The notes under the pieces were generated by a model. That model saw only the letters and a program-made list of their open reading frames with translations. It searched no databases and was not told the DNA's origin. Shown here in pieces: positions 33,968 through 46,182 of a stretch of 64,000 nucleotides of DNA; within the stretch, counting starts at the first letter, position 1; each line of letters opens with the position of its first letter. Position numbers and translations under genes: made by a program. The stretch spans positions 992,001-1,056,000 of the forward strand of contig NW_027478523.1 of the NCBI RefSeq assembly GCF_051014685.1, in the 5' to 3' direction. Source of the stretch: Ptiloglossa arizonensis (Eukaryota; Arthropoda; Insecta; Hymenoptera; Colletidae).

Positions 33968-36900
33968 TACGCATACCGATGTAATCGGGCGAGTTTCTAC
34001 TTTCAGATGCAACAGAAATTTTGCGGATTGGTCAATCCGTTCGCGAGATATGGCAGTTTGGAGATAAGAAACGCTTGAGAAACTCAAAATTTTCGCAGTT
34101 CTGATGCTCGAAACGAATATCTAGAACAGCCTAGGGGAAAAGTGCGCATACCGATGTAATCGGGCGAGTTTCTACTTTCAGATGCAACAGAAATTTTGCG
34201 GATTGGTCAATCCGTTCGCGAGATATGGCAGTTTGGAGGTAAGAAACGCTTGAGAAACTCAAAATTTTCGCAGTTCTGATGCTTCGACACGAATAACTAG
34301 AACGGCCTAGGGGAAAACTAGACATACCGTTGTAATCGGGCGAGTTTCTACTTTCAGATGCAACAGAAATTTTGCGGATTGGTCACTCCGTTCGCGAGAT
34401 ATGGAAGTTTGGAGGTAAGAAACGCTTGAGAAACTCAAAATTTTCGCAGTTCTGATGCTCGAAACGAGTAACTAGTACGGCCTAGGGGAAAAGTACGCAT
34501 ACCGATGTAATCGGGCGAGTTTCTACTTTCAGATGCAACAGAAATTTTGCGGATTGGTCAATCCGTTCGCGAGATATGGCAGTTTGGAGATAAGAAACGC
34601 TTGAGAAACTCAAAATTTTCGCCGTTCTGATGCTCGAAACGAATAACTAGAACGGCCTAGGGGAAAAGTACGCATACCGTTGTAATCGGGCGAGTTTCTA
34701 CTTTCAGAAGCAACAGAAATTTTGCGGATTGGTCAATCCGTTCGCGAGATATGGCAGTTTGGAGGTAAGAAACGCTTCAGAAACTCAAAATTTTCGCAGT
34801 TCTGATGCTCGAAACGAATAATTAGAACGGCCTAGGGGAAAAGTGCGCATACCGTTGTAATCGGGCGAGTTTCTACTTTCAGAAGCAACAGAAATTTTGC
34901 GGATTGGTCAATCCGTTCGCGAGATATGGCAGTTTGGAGGTAAGAAACGCTTGAGAAACTCAAAATTTTCGCAGTTCTGATGCTCGAAATGAATAACTGG
35001 AACGGCCTAGGGGAAAAGTGCGCAAACCTTTGTAATCGGGCGAGTTTCTACTTTCAGATGCAACAGAAATTATGCGGATTGATCAATCCGTTCGCAAGAT
35101 ATGGCAGTTTGCAGATAAGAAACGCTTGAGAAACTCAAAATTTTCGCAGTTCTGATGCTCGAAACGAATAACTAGAACGGCCTAGGGGAAGAGTGCGCAT
35201 ACCGTTGTAATCGGGCGAGTTTCTATTTTCAGATGCAACAGAAATTTTGCGGATTGGTCAATCCGTTTGCGAGATGTGGCAGTTTGGAGGTAAGAAACGC
35301 TTGAGAAACTCAAAATTTTCGCAGTTCTGATGCTCGAAACGAGTAACTAGGCGCCCTAGGGGAAAATTGCACCTACCGTTGTAATCGGGCGAGTTTCTAC
35401 TTTCAGATGCAACAGAAATTTTGCGGATCGGTCAATCCGTTCGCGAGATATGGCAGTTTGGAGGTAAGAAACGCTTGAGAAACTCAAAATTTTCGCAGTT
35501 CTGATGCTCGAAACGAGTAACTAGTACGGCCTAGGGGAAAGTACGCATACCGTTGTAATCGGGCGAGTTTCTACTTTCAGATGCAACAGAAATTTTGCGG
35601 ATTGGTCAATCCGTTCGCGAGATATGGCAGTTTGGGGGTAAGAAACGCTTGAGAAACTCAAAATTTTGGCAGTTCTGATGCTCGAAACGAATAACTAGAA
35701 CGGACAAGGGGAAAACTACACCCTCCGTTGTAATCGGGCGAGTTTCTACTTTCAGATGCAACAGAAATTTTGCGGATTGGTCAATCCGTTCGCGAGATAT
35801 GGCAGTTTGGAGGTAAGAAACGCTTGAGAAACTCAAAATTTTCGCAGTTCTGATGCTCGAAACGAATAACTGGAACGGCCTAGGGGAAAACTACACATAC
35901 CGTTGTAATCGGGCGAGTTTCTACTTTCAGATACAACAGAAATTTTGCGGATTGGGCAATCCGTTCGCGAGATGTGGCAGTTTGGAGGTAAGAAACGCTT
36001 CAGAAACTCAAAATTTTCGCAGTTCTGATGCTCGAAACGAATGACTAGAACGGCCTAGCGGAGAAGTACGCATACCGTTGTAATCGGGCGAGTTTCTACT
36101 TTCAGAAGCAACAGAAATTTTGCGGATTGGTCAATCCGTTCGCGAGATATGGCAGTTTGGAGGTAAGAAACGCTTGAGAAACTCAAAATTTTTGCAGTTC
36201 TGATGCTCGAAACGAATAACTAGAACGGCCTAGGGGAAAAGTACGCATACCGATGTAATCGGGCGAGTTTCTACTTTCAGATGCAACAGAAATTTTGCGG
36301 ATTGGTCGATCCGTTCGCGAGATATGGCAGTTTGGAAGTAAGAAACGCTTGAGAAACTCAAAATTTTCGCAGTTCTGATGCTCGAAACTAATAACTAGAA
36401 CGGCCCAGGGGAAAAGTGCGCATACCATTGTAATCGGGCGAGTTTCTACTTTCAAATGCAACAGATATTTTGCGGATTGGTCAATCCGTTCGCGAGATAT
36501 GGCAGTTTGGGGGTAAGAAACGCTTGAGAAACTCAAAATTTTCGCAGTTCTGATGCTCGAAACGAATGACTAGAACGGCCTAGCGGAGAAGTACGCATAC
36601 CGTTGTAATCGGGCGAGTTTCTACTTTCAGAAGCAACAGAAATTTTGCGGATTGGTCAATCCGTTTGCGAGATGTGGCAGTTTGGAGGTAAGAAACGCTT
36701 GAGAAACTCAAAATTTTCGCAGTTCTGATGCTCGAAACGAATAACTAGAACGGCCTAGGGGAAAAGTGCGCATACCGTTGTAATCGGGCGAGTTTCTACT
36801 TTCAGATGCAACAGAAATTTTGCGGATTGGTCAATCCGTTTGCGAGATGTGGCAGTTTGGAGGTAAGAAACGCTTGAGAAAATCAAAATTTTCGCAGTTC

Positions 36901-38663
36901 TGATGCTCGAAACGAGTAACTAGGCGCCCTAGGGGAAAATTACACCTACCGTTGTAATCGGGCGAGTTTCTACTTTCAGATGCAACAGAAATTTTGCGGA
37001 TCGGTCAATCCGTTCGCGAGATATGGCAGTTTGGAGGTAAGAAACGCTTGAGAAACTCAAAATTTTCGCAGTTCTGATGCTCGAAACGAGTAACTAGTAC
37101 GGCCTAGGGGAAAGTACGCATATCGTTGTAATCGGGCGAGTTTCTACTTTCAGATGCAACAGAAATTTTGCGGATTGGTCAATCCGTTCGCGAGATATGG
37201 CAGTTTGGGGGTAAGAAACGCTTGAGAAACTCAAAATTTTGGCAGTTCTGATGCTCGAAACGAATAACTAGAACGGACTAGGGGAAAACTACACCCTCCG
37301 TTGTAATCGGGCGTGTTTCTACTTTCAGATGCAACAGAAATTTTGCGGATTGGTCAATCCGTTCGCGAGATATGGCAGTTTGGAGGTAAGAAACGCTTGA
37401 GAAACTCAAAATTTTCGCAGTTCTGATGCTCGAAACGAATAACTGGAACGGCCTAGGGGAAAACTACACATACCGTTGTAATCGGGTGAGTTTCTACTTT
37501 CAGATACAACAGAAATTTTGCGGATTGGTCAATCCGTTCGCGAGATATGGCAGTTTGGAGGTAAGAAACGCTTGAGAAACTCAAAATTTTCGCAGTTCTG
37601 ATGCTCGAAACTAATAACTAGAACGGCCCAGGGGAAAAGTGCGCATACCATTGTAATCGGGCGAGTTTCTACTTTCAAATGCAACAGATATTTTGCGGAT
37701 TGGTCAATCCGTTCGCGAGATATGGCAGTTTGGGGGTAAGAAACGCTTGAGAAACTCAAAATTTTCGCAGTTCTGATGCTCGAAACGAATAACTAGAACG
37801 GCCTAGGGGAAAACTACACCTACCGTTGTAATCGGGTGAGTTTCTACTTTCAGATGCAACAGATATTTTGCGGATTGGTCAATCCGTTCGCGAGATATGG
37901 CAGTTTGGAGGTAAGAAACGCTTGAGAAACTCAAAATTTTCGCAGTTCTGATGCTCGAAACGAGTAACTAGAGCGGCCTAGGGGAAAAGTACGCACACCG
38001 TTGTAATTTGGCGAGTTTCTACTTTCAGATGCAACAGAAATTTTGCGGATTGGTCAATCCGTTTGTAAGATGTGGCAGTTTGGAGGTAAGAAACGCTTGA
38101 GAAACTCAAAATTTTCGCAGTTCTGATGCTCGAAACGAATAACTAGAACGGCCTAGGGGAAAAGTACGCATGCCGATGTAATCGGGCGAGTTTCTACTTT
38201 CAGATGCAACAGAAATTTTGCGGATTGGTCAATCCGTTCGCGAGATGTGGCAGTTTGGAGGTAAGAAACGCTTGAGAAACTCAAAATTTTCGCCGTTCTG
38301 ATGCTCGAAACAAATAACTAGAACGGCCTAGGGGAAAAGTACGCATACCGATGTAATCGGGCGAGTTTCTACTTTCAGATGCAACAGAAATTTTGCGGAT
38401 TGGTCAATCCGTTTGCGAGATGTGGCAGTTTGGAGGTAACAAACGCTTGAGAAACTCAAAATTTTCGCAGTTCTGATGCTCGAAACGAGTAACTAGGCGC
38501 CCTAGGGGAAAATTACACCTACCGTTGTAATCGGGCGAGTTTCTACTTTCAGATGCAACAGAAATTTTGCGGATCGGTCAATCCGTTCGCGAGATATGGC
38601 AGTTTGGAGGTAAGAAACGCTTGAGAAACTCAAAATTTTCGCAGTTCTGATGCTCGAAACGAA
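33968..38663 (+). repeat. Mosaic satellite block
   Basis: About 27 monomers of known types in an order not repeated in tandem. 34644-35691 resembles 19076-20123; 35692-36566 resembles the 14-mer members; gcgccc and tagtacgg short pairs are at 35344 and 36917; 37965 is an aatttgg monomer; 38315 and 38490 end the block. Individual changes include ggacaagggg near 35703, gtttgtaagatgtgg near 38063, and ggtaacaaac near 38436. No non-satellite DNA. Confidence 0.82.
34118..34293 (+). repeat. 176-bp monomer with inserted T
   Basis: A tatctag-type monomer that ends gatgcttcgacacgaa rather than gatgctcgacacgaa, one extra T. It is a private single-base insertion not seen elsewhere in the window and shifts the local reading phase. 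Confidence 0.85.
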
Positions 38664-39538
38664 TAACTGGAACGGCCTAGGGGAAAACTACACATACCGT
38701 TGTAATCGGGCGAGTTTCTACTTTCAGATACAACAGAAGTTTTGCGGATTGGGCAATCCGTTCGCGAGATGTGGCAGTTTGGAGGTAAGAAACGCTTGAG
38801 AAACTCAAAATTTTTGCAGTTCTGATGCTCGAAACGAATAACTAGAACGGCCTAGGGGAAGAGTACGCATACCGATGTAATCGGGCGAGTTTCTACTTTC
38901 AGATGCAACAGACATTTTGCGGATTGGTCGATGCGTTCGCGAGATATGGCAGTTTGGAAGTAAGAAACGCTTGAGAAACTCAAAATTTTCGCAGTTCTGA
39001 TGCTCGAAACTAATAACTAGAACGGCCCAGGGGAAAAGTGCGCATACCACTGTAATCGGGTGAGTTTCTACTTTCAGATGTAACAGAAATTTTGCGGATT
39101 GGTCAATCCTTTCGCGAGATATGGCAGTTTGGAGGTAAGAAACGCTTGAGAAACTCAAAATTTTCGCAGTTCTGATGCTCGACACGAATAACTAGAACGG
39201 CCTAGGGGAAAAGTGCGCATACCGTTGTAATCGGGCGAGTTTCTACTTTCAGATGCAACAGAAATTTTGCGGATTGATCAATCCGTTCGCGAGATATGGC
39301 AGTTTGGATATAAGAAACGCATGAGAAACTCAAAATTTTCGCAGTTCTGATGCTCGAAACGAGTAACTAGAGCGGCCTAGGGGAAAAGTATGCACACCGT
39401 TGTAATCGGGCGAGTTTCTACTTTCAGATGCAACAGAAATTTTGCGGATTGGTCAATCCGTTCGCAAGATATGGCAGTTTGGAGGTAAGAAACGCTTAAG
39501 AAACTCAAAATTTTCGCAGTTCTGATGCTCGAAACGAA
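38664..39538 (+). repeat. 5-monomer segment, copy 1
   Basis: Monomers at 38664 (gaagttttgcgg), 38839 (gaagagtacgc, gacatttt, ggtcgatgcg), 39014 (gcccagg, then gatgtaac and atcctttc: a chimera), 39189 (ggatataag) and 39364 (gtatgcacacc, gcttaag). The first two and the last two recur downstream. Confidence 0.82.
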
Positions 39539-40588
39539 TAACTAGAACGGCCTAGGGGAAAACTACACATACCGTTGTAATCGGGCGAGTTTCTACTTTC
39601 AGATACAACAGAAGTTTTGCGGATTGGGCAATCCGTTCGCGAGATGTGGCAGTTTGGAGGTAAGAAACGCTTGAGAAACTCAAAATTTTTGCAGTTCTGA
39701 TGCTCGAAACGAATAACTAGAACGGCCTAGGGGAAGAGTACGCATACCGATGTAATCGGGCGAGTTTCTACTTTCAGATGCAACAGACATTTTGCGGATT
39801 GGTCGATGCGTTCGCGAGATATGGCAGTTTGGAAGTAAGAAACGCTTGAGAAACTCAAAATTTTCGCAGTTCTGATGCTCGAAACTAATAACTAGAACGG
39901 CCCAGGGGAAAAGTACGCATACCGATGTAATCGGGCGAGTTTCTACTTTCAGATGCAACAGAAATTTTGCGGATTGGTCGATCCGTTCGCGAGATATGGC
40001 AGTTTGGAAGTAAGAAACGCTTGAGAAACTCAAAATTTTCGCAGTTCTGATGCTCGAAACGAATGACTAGAACGGCCTAGCGGAGAAGTACGCGTACCGT
40101 TGTAATCGGGCGAGTTTCTACTTTCAGAAGTAACAGAAATTTTGCGGATTGGTCAATCCGTTCGCGAGATATGGCAGTTTGGAGGTAAGAAACGCTTGAG
40201 AAACTCAAAATTTTCGCAGTTCTGATGCTCGACACGAATAACTAGAACGGCCTAGGGGAAAAGTGCGCATACCGTTGTAATCGGGCGAGTTTCTACTTTC
40301 AGATGCAACAGAAATTTTGCGGATTGATCAATCCGTTCGCGAGATATGGCAGTTTGGATATAAGAAACGCTTGAGAAACTCAAAATTTTCGCAGTTCTGA
40401 TGCTCGAAACGAGTAACTAGTGCGGCCTAGGGGAAAAGTACGCACACCGTTGTAATCGGGCGAGTTTCTACTTTCAGATGCAACAGAAATTTTGCGGATT
40501 GGTCAATCCGTTCGCGAGATATGGCAGTTTGGAGGTAAGAAACGCTTAAGAAACTCAAAATTTTCGCAGTTCTGATGCTCGAAACGAA
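39539..40588 (+). repeat. 6-monomer segment, copy 2 of the preceding block
   Basis: Monomers at 39539 and 39714 repeat gaagttttgcgg, gacatttt and ggtcgatgcg; 40239 and 40414 repeat ggatataag and gcttaag. Between them are two monomers (39889 and 40064) where copy 1 has one (39014), so one copy gained or lost a monomer after duplication. Confidence 0.8.
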
Positions 40589-43500
40589 TAACTAGAACGG
40601 CCTAGGGGAAAACTACACCTACCGTTGTAATCGGGTGAGTTTCTACTTTCAGATGCAACAGATATTTTGCGGATTGGTCAATCCGTTCGCGAGATATGGC
40701 AGTTTGGAGGTAAGAAACGCTTGAGAAACTCAAAATTTTCGCAGTTCTGATGCTCGAAACGAGTAACTAGAGCGGCCTAGGGGAAAAGTACGCACACCGT
40801 TGTAATTTGGCGAGTTTCTACTTTCAGATGCAACAGAAATTTTGCGGATTGGTCAATCCGTTCGCGAGATATGGCAGTTTGGAGGTAAGAAACGCTTGAG
40901 AGACTCAAAATTTTCGCAGTTCTGATGCTCGAAACGAATAACTAGAACGGCCTAGGGGAAAACTACACCTACCGTTGTAATCGGGTGAGTTTCTACTTTC
41001 AGATGAAACAGAAATTTTGCGGATTGGTCAATCCGTTCGCGAGATATGGCAGTTTGGAGGTAAGAAACGCTTGAGAAACTCAAAATTTTCGCAGTTCTGA
41101 TGCTCGAAACGAGTAACTAGAGCGGCCTAGGGGGAAACTACACATACTGCTGTAATCGGGCGAGTTTCTACTTTCAGATGAAACAGAAATTTTGCGGATT
41201 GGTCAATCCGTTCGCGAGATATGGCAGTTTGGAGGTAAGAAACGCTTGAGAAACTCAAAATTTTCGCAGTTCTGATGCTCGAAACGAGTAACTAGAGCGG
41301 CCTAGGGGAAAAGTACGCATACCGTTGTAATCGGGCGAGTTTCTACTTTCAGATACAACAGAAATTTTGCGGATTGATCAATTCGTTCGCGAGATATGGC
41401 AGTTTGAAGATAAGAAACGCTTGAGAAACTCAAAATTTTCGCATTTCTGATGCTCGAAACGAATAATTAGAACGGCCTAGGGGAAAAGTGCGCATACCGT
41501 TGTAATCGGGCGAGTTTCTTCTTTCAGAAGCAACAGAAATTTTGCGGATTGGTCAATCCGTTCGCGAGATATGGCAGTTTGGAGGTAAGAAACGCTTGAG
41601 AAACTCAAAATTTTCGCAGTTCTGATTCTCGAAATGAATAACTGGAACGGCCTAGGGGAAAAGTGCGCAAACCGTTGTAATCGGGCGAGTTTCTACTTTC
41701 AGATGCAGCAGAAATTATGCGGATTGATCAATCCGTTCGCGAGATATGGCAGTTTGCAGATAAGAAACGCTTGAGAAACTCAAAATTTTCGCAGTTCTGA
41801 TGCTCGAAACGAATAACTAGAACGGCCTAGGGGAAAAGTGCGCATACCGTTGTAATCGGGCGAGTTTCTACTTTCAGATGCAACAGAAATTTTGCGGATT
41901 GGTCAATCCGTTTGCGAGATGTGGCAGTTTGGAGGTAAGAAACGCTTGAGAAACTCAAAATTTTCGCAGTTCTGATGCTCGAAACGAGTAACTAGGCGCC
42001 CTGGGGGAAAATTACACCTACCGTTGTAATCGGGCGAGTTTCTACTTTCAGATGCAACAGAAATTTTGCGGATCGGTCAATCCGTTCGCGAGATATGGCA
42101 GTTTGGAGGTAAGAAACGCTTGAGAAACTCAAAATTTTCGCAGTTCTGATGCTCGAAACGAGTAACTAGTACGGCCTAGGGGAAAGTACGCATACCGTTA
42201 TAATCGGGCGAGTTTCTACTTTCAGATGCAACAGAAATTTTGCGGATTGGTCAATCCGTTCGCGAGATATGGCAGTTTGGGGGTAAGAAACGCTTGAGAA
42301 ACTCAAAATTTTCGCAGTTCTGATGCTCGAAACGAATAACTAGAACGGCCTAGGGGAAAACTACACCCTCCGTTGTAATCGGGCGAGTTTCTACTTTCAG
42401 ATGCAACAGAAATTTTGCGGATTGGTCAATCCGTTCGCGAGATATGGCAGTTTGGAGGTAAGAAACGCTTGAGAAACTCAAAATTTTCGCAGTTCTGATG
42501 CTCGACACGAATACCTAGAACGGCCTAGGGGAAAAGTGCGCATACCGTTGTAATCGGGCGAGTTTCTACTTTCAGATACAACAGAAATTTTGCGGATTGG
42601 TCAATCCGTTTGCGAGATGTGGCAGTTTGGAGGTAAGAAACGCATGAGAAACTCAAGATTTTCGCAGTTCTGATGCTCGAAACGAATAACTAGAACGGCC
42701 TAGGGGAAAAGTACGCATACCGATGTAATCGGGCGAGTTTCTACTTTCAGATGCAACAGAAATTTTGCGGATTGGTCAATCCGTTCGCGAGATATGGCAG
42801 TTTGGATGTAAGAAACGCTTGAGAAACTCAAAATTTTCGCAGTTCTGATGCTCGAAACGAATAACTAGAACGGCCTAGGGGAAAACTACACCTACCGTTG
42901 TAATCGGGTGAGTTTCTACTTTCAGATGAAACAGAAATTTTGCGGATTGGTCAATCCGTTCGCGAGATATGGCAGTTTGGAGGTAAGAAACGCTTGAGAA
43001 ACTCAAAATTTTCGCAGTTCTGATGCTCGAAACGAGTAACTAGGCGCCCTAGGGGAAAGTACGCATACCGTTATAATCGGGCGAGTTTCTACTTTCAGAT
43101 GCAGCAGAAATTATGCGGATTGATCAATCCGTTCGCGAGATATGGCAGTTTGCAGATAAGAAACGCTTGAGAAACTCAAAATTTTCGCAGTTCTGATGCT
43201 CGAAACGAATAACTAGAACGGCCTAGGGGAAAAGTGCGCATACCGTTGTAATCGGGCGAGTTTCTACTTTCAGATGCAACAGAAATTTTGCGGATTGGTC
43301 AATCCGTTTGCGAGATGTGGCAGTTTGGAGGTAAGAAACGCTTGAGAAACTCAAAATTTTCGCAGTTCTGATGCTCGAAACGAGTAACTAGGCGCCCTAG
43401 GCGAAAATTACACCTACCGTTGTAATCGGGCGAGTTTCTACTTTCAGATGCATCAGACATTTTGCGGATCGGTCAATCCGTTCGCGAGATATGGCAGTTT

Positions 43501-44607
43501 GGAGGTAAGAAACGCTTGAGAAACTCAAAATTTTCGCAGTTCTGATGCTCGAAACGAGTAACTAGTACGGCCTAGGGGAAAGTACGCATACCGTTATAAT
43601 CGGGCGAGTTTCTACTTTCAGATGCAACAGAAATTTTGCGGATTGGTCAATCCGTTCGCGAGATATGGCAGTTTGGGGGTAAGAAACGCTTGAGAAACTC
43701 AAAATTTTCGCAGTTCTGATGCTCGAAACGAATAACTAGAACGGCCTAGGGGAAAACTACACCCTCCGTTGTAATCGGGCGAGTTTCTACTTTCAGATGC
43801 AACAGAAATTTTGCGGATTGGTCAATCCGTTCGCGAGATATGGCAGTTTGGAGGTAAGAAACGCTTGAGAAACTCAAAATTTTCGCAGTTCTGATGCTCG
43901 AAACGAATAACTGGAACGGCCTAGGGGAAAACTACACATACCGTTGTAATCGGGCGAGTTTCTACTTTCAGATACAACAGAAATTTTGCGGATTGGGCAA
44001 TCCGTTCGCGAGATGTGGCAGTTTGGAGGTAAGAAACGCTTGAGAAACTCAAAATTTTCGCAGTTCTGATGCTCGAAACGAATGACTAGAACGGCCTAGC
44101 GGAGAAGTACGCATACCGTTATAATCGGGCGAGTTTCTACTTTCAGAAGCAACAGAAATTTTGCGGATTGGTCAATCCGTTCGCGTAATATGGCAGTTTG
44201 GAGGTAAGAAACGCTTGAGAAACTCAAAATTTTCGCAGTTCTGATGCTCGACACGAATACCTAGAACGGCCTAGGGGAAAACTACACATACCGTTGTAAT
44301 CGGGCGAGTTTCTACTTTCAGATACAACAGAAATTTTGCGGATTGGGCAATCCGTTCGCGAGATGTGGCAGTTTGGAGGTAAGAAACGCTTGAGAAACTC
44401 AAAATTTTCGCAGTTCTGATGCTCGAAACGAATGACTAGAACGGCCTAGCGGAGAAGTACGCATACCGTTATAATCGGGCGAGTTTCTACTTTCAGAAGC
44501 AACAGAAATTTTGCGGATTGGTCAATCCGTTCGCGAGATATGGCAGTTTGGAGGTAAGAAACGCTTGAGAAACTCAAAATTTTCGCAGTTCTGATGCTCG
44601 ACACGAA
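40589..44607 (+). repeat. Mosaic with repeated ttctt / gatgcagc / gcgccc series
   Basis: 41289-42336 (gatacaac with ttgatcaattcg and gcatttctg; taattag with gtttcttctttc; gtgcgcaaacc with gatgcagc; gtgcgcatacc; gcgccc; tagtacgg) recurs at 46183-47230. Part of it recurs at 43037-43732, offset about 1,396 bp. 43908-44257 and 44258-44607 are a duplicated dimer (gggcaatcc, then tgact/cggag with gttataatc). Confidence 0.82.
43037..43209 (+). repeat. 173-bp chimeric monomer
   Basis: This monomer combines the gcgccc start, the short ggggaaagtacgc and gttataatc of the tagtacgg type, and the gatgcagc, ttatg and ttgatcaa body of the gtgcgcaaacc type. It carries both single-base deletions, making it the shortest monomer in the window. 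It looks like a recombination product of three monomer types. Confidence 0.85.
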
Positions 44608-45482
44608 TAACTAGAACGGCCTAGGGGAAAAGTACGCATACCGATGTAATCGGGCGAGTTTCTACTTTCAGATGCAACAGAAATTTTGCGGATTGGTCAA
44701 TCCGTTCGCGAGATATGGCAGTTTGGAGGTAAGAAACGCTTGAGAAACTCAAAATTTTCGCAGTTCTGATGCTCGAAACGAATAACTAGAACGGCCTAGG
44801 GGAAAACTACACCTACCGTTGTAATCGGGTGAGTTTCTACTTTCAGATGAAACAGAAATTTTGCGGATTGGTCAATCCGTTCGCGAGATATGGCAGTTTG
44901 GAGGTAAGAAACGCTTGAGAAACTCAAAATTTTCGCAGTTCTGATGCTCGAAACGAATAACTAGAGCGGCCTAGGGGAAAACTACACATACTGCTGTAAT
45001 CGGGCGAGTTTCTACTTTCAGATGCAACAGAAATTTTGCGGAACGGTCAATCCGTTCGCGAGATATGGCAGTTTGGAGGTAAAAAACGCTTGAGAAACTC
45101 AAAATTTTCGCAGTTCTGATGCTCGAAACGAATAACTAGAACGGCCTAGGGGAAAACTACACCTACCGTTGTAATCGGGTGAGTTTCTACTTTCAGATGA
45201 AACAGAAATTTTGCGGATTGGTCAATCCGTTCGCGAGATATGGCAGTTTGGGTGTAAGAAACGCTTGAGAAACTCAAAATTTTCGCAGTTCTGATGCTCG
45301 AAACGAATAACTAGAACGGCCTTGGGGAAAACTACACCCTCCGTTGTAATCGGGCGAGTTTCTACTTTCAGATGCAACAGAAATTTTGCGGATTGGTCAA
45401 TCCGTTCGCGAGATGTGGCAGTTTGGAGGTAAGAAACGCATGAGAAACTCAAGATTTTCGCAGTTCTGATGCTCGAAACGAA
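44608..45482 (+). repeat. 5-mer duplication, copy 1 (875 bp)
   Basis: Monomers at 44608 (gtacgcataccgatg), 44783 (gatgaaac), 44958 (catactgctg, ggaacggtc, ggtaaaaaac), 45133 (gatgaaac, ttgggtg) and 45308 (cttgggg, accctcc, gcatgag). The first four types recur 875 bp downstream. Confidence 0.84.
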
Positions 45483-46182
45483 TAACTAGAACGGCCTAGG
45501 GGAAAAGTACGCATACCGATGTAATCGGGCGAGTTTCTACTTTCAGATGCAACAGAAATTTTGCGGATTGGTCAATCCGTTCGCGAGATATGGCAGTTTG
45601 GAGGTAAGAAACGCTTGAGAAACTCAAAATTTTCGCAGTTCTGATGCTCGAAACGAATAACTAGAACGGCCTAGGGGAAAACTACACCTACCGTTGTAAT
45701 CGGGTGAGTTTCTACTTTCAGATGAAACAGAAATTTTGCGGATTGGTCAATCCGTTCGCGAGATATGGCAGTTTGGAGGTAAGAAACGCTTGAGAAACTC
45801 AAAATTTTCGCAGTTCTGATGCTCGAAACGAGTAACTAGAGCGGCCTAGGGGAAAACTACACATACTGCTGTAATCGGGCGAGTTTCTACTTTCAGATGC
45901 AACAGAAATTTTGCGGAACGGTCAATCCGTTCGCGAGATATGGCAGTTTGGAGGTAAAAAACGCTTGAGAAACTCAAAATTCTCGCAGTTCTGATGCTCG
46001 AAACGAATAACTAGAACGGCCTAGGGGAAAACTACACCTACCGTTGTAATCGGGTGAGTTTCTACTTTCAGATGAAACAGAAATTTTGCGGATTGGTCAA
46101 TCCGTTCGCGAGATATGGCAGTTTGGAGGTAAGAAACGCTTGAGAAACTCAAAATTTTCGCAGTTCTGATGCTCGAAACGAG
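45483..46182 (+). repeat. 5-mer duplication, copy 2 (four monomers kept)
   Basis: Monomers at 45483, 45658, 45833 and 46008 match 44608-45307 in type and order (gatgaaac, catactgctg, ggaacggtc, ggtaaaaaac); the series then passes into the 46183 block instead of the accctcc monomer. Confidence 0.82.
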
